Assembly: GCA_002291955.1 (NCBI GenBank)
Contig: DBBA01000056.1
Span: 1 to 7,959, forward strand
Source of the DNA: Rhodobacteraceae bacterium UBA996
GTDB taxonomy: Bacteria > Pseudomonadota > Alphaproteobacteria > Rhodobacterales > Rhodobacteraceae
Direction of reading: 5' to 3'
Length of the DNA stretch: 7,959 nt
Every line of letters begins with the position of its first letter. Position 1 is the stretch's first letter. The translations under genes and the position numbers were made by a program. The notes under the pieces were generated by a model. The model was not told the origin of the DNA, did not search any database, and saw only the letters and a list, made by a program, of their open reading frames with translations. Positions 5,507 to 7,959 of the stretch are shown piece after piece.

Positions 5507-6832
5507 ATGTCGGCGACCGTGACGCTTCCGATCTGGCTGTTCGTGCTGATCCTCGGCTTTGCCGCGGTCACCTTCGCGTCGCACTTCCTGTTCCCGTCGG
5601 TCCGCTGGTTCCTGCGGCGGCGGCTGGAGCGGGCCGTGGCCGAGTTGAACAAGCGGCTGAAGCGGCCCATCGCGCCGTTCAAGATCGCCCAGCGCGCCGA
5701 CACGATCCAGCGGCTGGTCTATGACCGCGACGTGCTGGCCGCCGTCGCTGTGCATGCCACCGCCGAAGGCGTGCCCGAGGCGGTGGCCCACGAACGCGCC
5801 CGCCGCTATGCGCGGGAAATCGTGCCGTCGTTCTCGGCCTTCACCTATTTCGGGCTGGCGACCCGCCTTGCGCGGTGGCTGTCCACGTCGCTGTATGACG
5901 TGCGGGTGACCGATCTTCCGCAGGGACTGGACGGCATCGACGACAGCGCGACCGTGGTGTTCGTGATGAACCACCGGTCGAACATGGACTATGTGCTGGT
6001 CACCCATCTGGTGGCCGACCGGGTGGCGCTGTCCTATGCGGTGGGCGAATGGGCGCAGGTCTGGCCACTGTCGCGGCTGATCCGGGCGATGGGGGCGTAC
6101 TTCATCCGCCGCAAGTACCGCAGTCCGCTCTACCGCACGGTCCTGTCGCGGTATGTGTCGATGGCCACGGGCGCGGGCGTCACGCAGGCGGTGTTCCCCG
6201 AAGGCGGGCTGAGCCTGGACGGCCACCCGCTGGTGCCCAAGGTCGGCATCCTGTCCGACATCGTGCAGGGCGCCGCGGCATCGGGGCGCGACGTGGTGTT
6301 CGTGCCCGTCGCGCTGGCCTATGACCGCGTGCTGGAAGACCGGGTGCTGGTCGAGGCCGCGCGGACGGGCGAGCGGCGGTTCCGCGCCAGCCTGCCGGTC
6401 GCGCTGTCCTTTGCCATGCGGCACCTGTGGATGCGCCTGACGGGGCGGTTCCGCAAGTTCGGGCAGGCGGCGGTGGGCTTTGGCGCGCCCCTGTCGCTGG
6501 CCGACTGGCGGGCCGCGCATGGGGGCGAGGTGCGCGTGGGCGATCTGGCGGGCGACCTGATGGCGCGGGTGGCCGCCGTCACGCCGCGGCTGCCGGTGCC
6601 CTGCATCGCCGCGGCGCTGATGGGCGCGGACGGGTCGCTGGCCGAGCCCGACCTTGTCCGTGCCGCAGCCCGGGACAGCGGGGCCGACGAGGCCGTGATC
6701 GTTTCCGCGCTGGACCTTATGCAGGCGCGGGGACTGGTCCGGCGCGCGGGCGGACGGGTCGAACCTGTCACGGCCGAGCAGCCGGTTCTTGCGTTCTACG
6801 CCGCGTCGGCCGGCGCGCTGCCCGCACAGTAG
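5507..6832 (+). CDS. membrane-anchored glycerolipid acyltransferase, PlsB-like
   Basis: This 441-residue protein belongs to the acyltransferase superfamily that acylates glycerol-3-phosphate or lysophosphatidate at the inner membrane. Residues 7-29 form one hydrophobic N-terminal anchor. The blocks appear in order: block I NHRSNMDY at 155-162 with catalytic H156-xxxx-D161, block II GAYFIRRKYRSPLYRTV at 196-212, block III FPEGGLSLDG at 230-239, and block IV VFVPVALAYDRVLED at 264-278. Blocks I, II and IV and the C-terminal tail (VLAFYAASAG, 427-436) look most like GPAT/PlsB, but the protein is about half the length of E. coli PlsB (807). In block III the usual EGGRSRTG becomes EGGLSLDG, losing both arginines, so the acceptor may differ. 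The preferred start is ATG 5507; an in-frame ATG at 5462 is possible. It is divergent from ecm, and ccr follows 135 bases later on the same strand. The family is sure; the exact substrate is not. Confidence 0.85.
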   Translation: MSATVTLPIWLFVLILGFAAVTFASHFLFPSVRWFLRRRLERAVAELNKRLKRPIAPFKIAQRADTIQRLVYDRDVLAAVAVHATAEGVPEAVAHERARRYAREIVPSFSAFTYFGLATRLARWLSTSLYDVRVTDLPQGLDGIDDSATVVFVMNHRSNMDYVLVTHLVADRVALSYAVGEWAQVWPLSRLIRAMGAYFIRRKYRSPLYRTVLSRYVSMATGAGVTQAVFPEGGLSLDGHPLVPKVGILSDIVQGAAASGRDVVFVPVALAYDRVLEDRVLVEAARTGERRFRASLPVALSFAMRHLWMRLTGRFRKFGQAAVGFGAPLSLADWRAAHGGEVRVGDLAGDLMARVAAVTPRLPVPCIAAALMGADGSLAEPDLVRAAARDSGADEAVIVSALDLMQARGLVRRAGGRVEPVTAEQPVLAFYAASAGALPAQ

Positions 6833-6843
6833 CCATCGTACGC

Positions 6844-6900
6844 GACATATTGTTGCGTTGTATCTTGTTCTTGGGTTGCAATGTTGCGTGACACGTTCTA
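6844..6900 (+). promoter_or_regulatory. A+T-richer ccr upstream region with direct repeats
   Basis: The 135-base gap between the acyltransferase and ccr contains a 57-base segment of roughly 40% G+C by my count, far below its surroundings. TGTTGCGT occurs twice, at 6851-6858 and 6882-6889, start to start 31 bases apart (about three helical turns). TTGCAA lies at 6876-6881. I expect the ccr promoter and regulator sites here, but no -35/-10 pair is convincing. No stem-loop terminator for the acyltransferase is visible. Confidence 0.45.
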
Positions 6901-6957
6901 GCAGTCGAACCCAGACGCCGTTGATTCTGCGCCGCGGCGAAGCCCTGGCGCGCACCC

Positions 6958-6963
6958 GGAGGG
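6958..6963 (+). promoter_or_regulatory. strong ribosome binding site of ccr
   Basis: GGAGGG ends four bases before ATG 6968. It confirms this start, which also matches the MALD opening of Rhodobacter Ccr. Confidence 0.8.
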
Positions 6964-6967
6964 CAGG

Positions 6968-7959
6968 ATGGCCTTGGACACGAACACCGCACCCGTTGCC
7001 GCCGAAGGGCTGAAGGACCTCTACGAGATGGGCGAGATCCCGCCCCTCGGCCATGTCCCCGCCAGCATGTACGCCTGGGTCATCCGCCGCGAACGCCACG
7101 GCAAGCCCGACACCGCCATGCAGGTCGAGGTCGTGCCGACCTGGGAGATCGGCGACAACGATGTCCTCGTCCTCGTGATGGCGGCGGGCATCAACTACAA
7201 CGGCGTCTGGGCGTGCCTGGGCGAGCCCGTCAGCGTGTTCGACGGCCACAAGGCGCCCTATGCCGTGCTCGGGTCCGACGCCGCGGGCATCGTCTGGAAG
7301 GTCGGGCGCAACGTGAAGCGCTGGAAGGTCGGCGACGAGGTCGTGGTGCACTGCAACCAGGACGACGGCGACGACGAGGAGTGCAACGGCGGCGACCCGA
7401 TGTTCTCGCCCTCGCAGCGCATCTGGGGCTACGAGACCGCCGACGGCAGCTTCGGCCAGTTCGCCCGCGTGCAGGCGCAGCAGCTGATGCCGCGCCCCAA
7501 GCACCTGACGTGGGAGGAATCGGCCTGCTACACGCTGACGCTTGCCACCGCCTACCGGATGCTGTTCGGGCACGAACCCCATGACCTGAAGCCCGGCCAG
7601 AACGTGCTGGTCTGGGGCGCATCGGGGGGCCTCGGGTCCTATGCGATCCAGCTCATCAACACCGCGGGCGCCAATGCCATCGGTGTGATCAGCGACGAGG
7701 ACAAGCGCGATTTCGTGCTGGGCCTGGGCGCCAAGGGGGTGATCAACCGCAAGGACTTCACCTGCTGGGGCCAGATGCCCAAGGTCAACACCCCCGAATA
7801 TGCCGATTGGCAGAAGGAGGCGCGGCGCTTCGGCAAGGCGATCTGGGACATCACCGGCAAGGGCGTGAACGTGGACATGGTGTTCGAACACCCCGGCGAG
7901 GCGACGTTCCCCGTGTCGGCGCTGGTGGTCAAGAAGGGCGGCATGGTGGTGATCTGCGC
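6968..7959 (+). CDS. ccr: crotonyl-CoA carboxylase/reductase, 3' end outside window
   Basis: Ccr reductively carboxylates crotonyl-CoA with CO2 and NADPH to (2S)-ethylmalonyl-CoA, the committed step of the ethylmalonyl-CoA pathway. The window holds 330 codons of about 430; no stop is reached. It belongs to the medium-chain dehydrogenase/reductase superfamily. The catalytic N-terminal part includes LVMAAGINYNGVW (69-81) and GSDAAGIVWKVG (102-113). The Ccr-specific acidic insert, rich in D and E with CNGGDPMFSP, falls at about 129-148 and is followed by RIWGYETADGSFGQF (151-165). The NADPH-binding fold starts with WGASGGLGS at 216-224. INRKDFTCWGQMP (259-271) and MVFEHPGEATFPVS (304-317) are also typical of Ccr. 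Plain quinone reductases lack these inserts. The sequence resembles Rhodobacter Ccr closely from its first residues. Its partner enzyme Ecm is encoded 1.6 kb upstream on the other strand, with the acyltransferase between them. Expression is probably controlled from the A+T-richer region at 6844-6900. Confidence 0.97.
   Translation, partial: MALDTNTAPVAAEGLKDLYEMGEIPPLGHVPASMYAWVIRRERHGKPDTAMQVEVVPTWEIGDNDVLVLVMAAGINYNGVWACLGEPVSVFDGHKAPYAVLGSDAAGIVWKVGRNVKRWKVGDEVVVHCNQDDGDDEECNGGDPMFSPSQRIWGYETADGSFGQFARVQAQQLMPRPKHLTWEESACYTLTLATAYRMLFGHEPHDLKPGQNVLVWGASGGLGSYAIQLINTAGANAIGVISDEDKRDFVLGLGAKGVINRKDFTCWGQMPKVNTPEYADWQKEARRFGKAIWDITGKGVNVDMVFEHPGEATFPVSALVVKKGGMVVIC

Noticed and set aside
2856..5522. 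Long plus-strand open frame (888 codons) opposite ecm
   Set aside because: Its translation is rich in R, H, G, Q and P with no domain, as expected when the antisense of G+C-rich codons lacks stops. The minus strand encodes a full, recognisable Ecm.
5384..7891. Minus-strand open frame of 835 codons opposite the acyltransferase and ccr
   Set aside because: It spans two well-supported genes and the intergenic region between them, has His/Arg/Pro/Gln-rich low-complexity composition and no family motifs. It is an antisense shadow.

Overview
The window is about 8 kb of very G+C-rich (roughly two-thirds or more), gene-dense DNA. Protein sequences, codon use and gene content point to an alphaproteobacterium of the Rhodobacter/Paracoccus group (Rhodobacteraceae sensu lato). 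The strongest pointers are ethylmalonyl-CoA mutase and crotonyl-CoA carboxylase/reductase of the ethylmalonyl-CoA pathway, plus a small HvrA-type H-NS protein. There is no phage, transposon, CRISPR, tRNA or rRNA signal, and no stretch over 300 bases lacks a gene.

Layout. (1) 1-1698, plus strand: the 3' end of a peptide/nickel-class ABC importer ATPase, a second complete ATPase of the same class one base later, and a stand-alone GAF-domain protein whose ATG overlaps the stop of the second ATPase. The three are probably one operon whose upstream part (permeases, binding protein) lies outside the window. (2) 1717-3266, minus strand, converging on block 1 with 18 bases between stops: an H-NS-like protein, a GNAT acetyltransferase and purine nucleoside phosphorylase (deoD), closely spaced and likely read as hns-gnat-deoD from a promoter near 3318-3345. 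(3) 3387-5369, minus strand: ethylmalonyl-CoA mutase (ecm). (4) 5507-6832, plus strand: a PlsB-like membrane-anchored acyltransferase, divergent from ecm. (5) 6968-7959, plus strand: the first 330 codons of crotonyl-CoA carboxylase/reductase (ccr), cut by the window end.

How they work together. Ccr reductively carboxylates crotonyl-CoA to ethylmalonyl-CoA. After epimerisation by an enzyme not in this window, Ecm rearranges it to methylsuccinyl-CoA. These two steps are specific to the ethylmalonyl-CoA route for assimilating acetyl-CoA without isocitrate lyase. The acyltransferase between them belongs to phospholipid or acyl metabolism by family. The ABC/GAF and hns/gnat/deoD groups have no evident biochemical link to the pathway.

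I see no convincing new multi-gene system. The points most worth a second look are the acyltransferase's altered block III (the usual arginines replaced by leucines), the dyads and repeats in the three intergenic regions upstream of hns, ecm and ccr, and the GAF protein translationally coupled to an importer ATPase.
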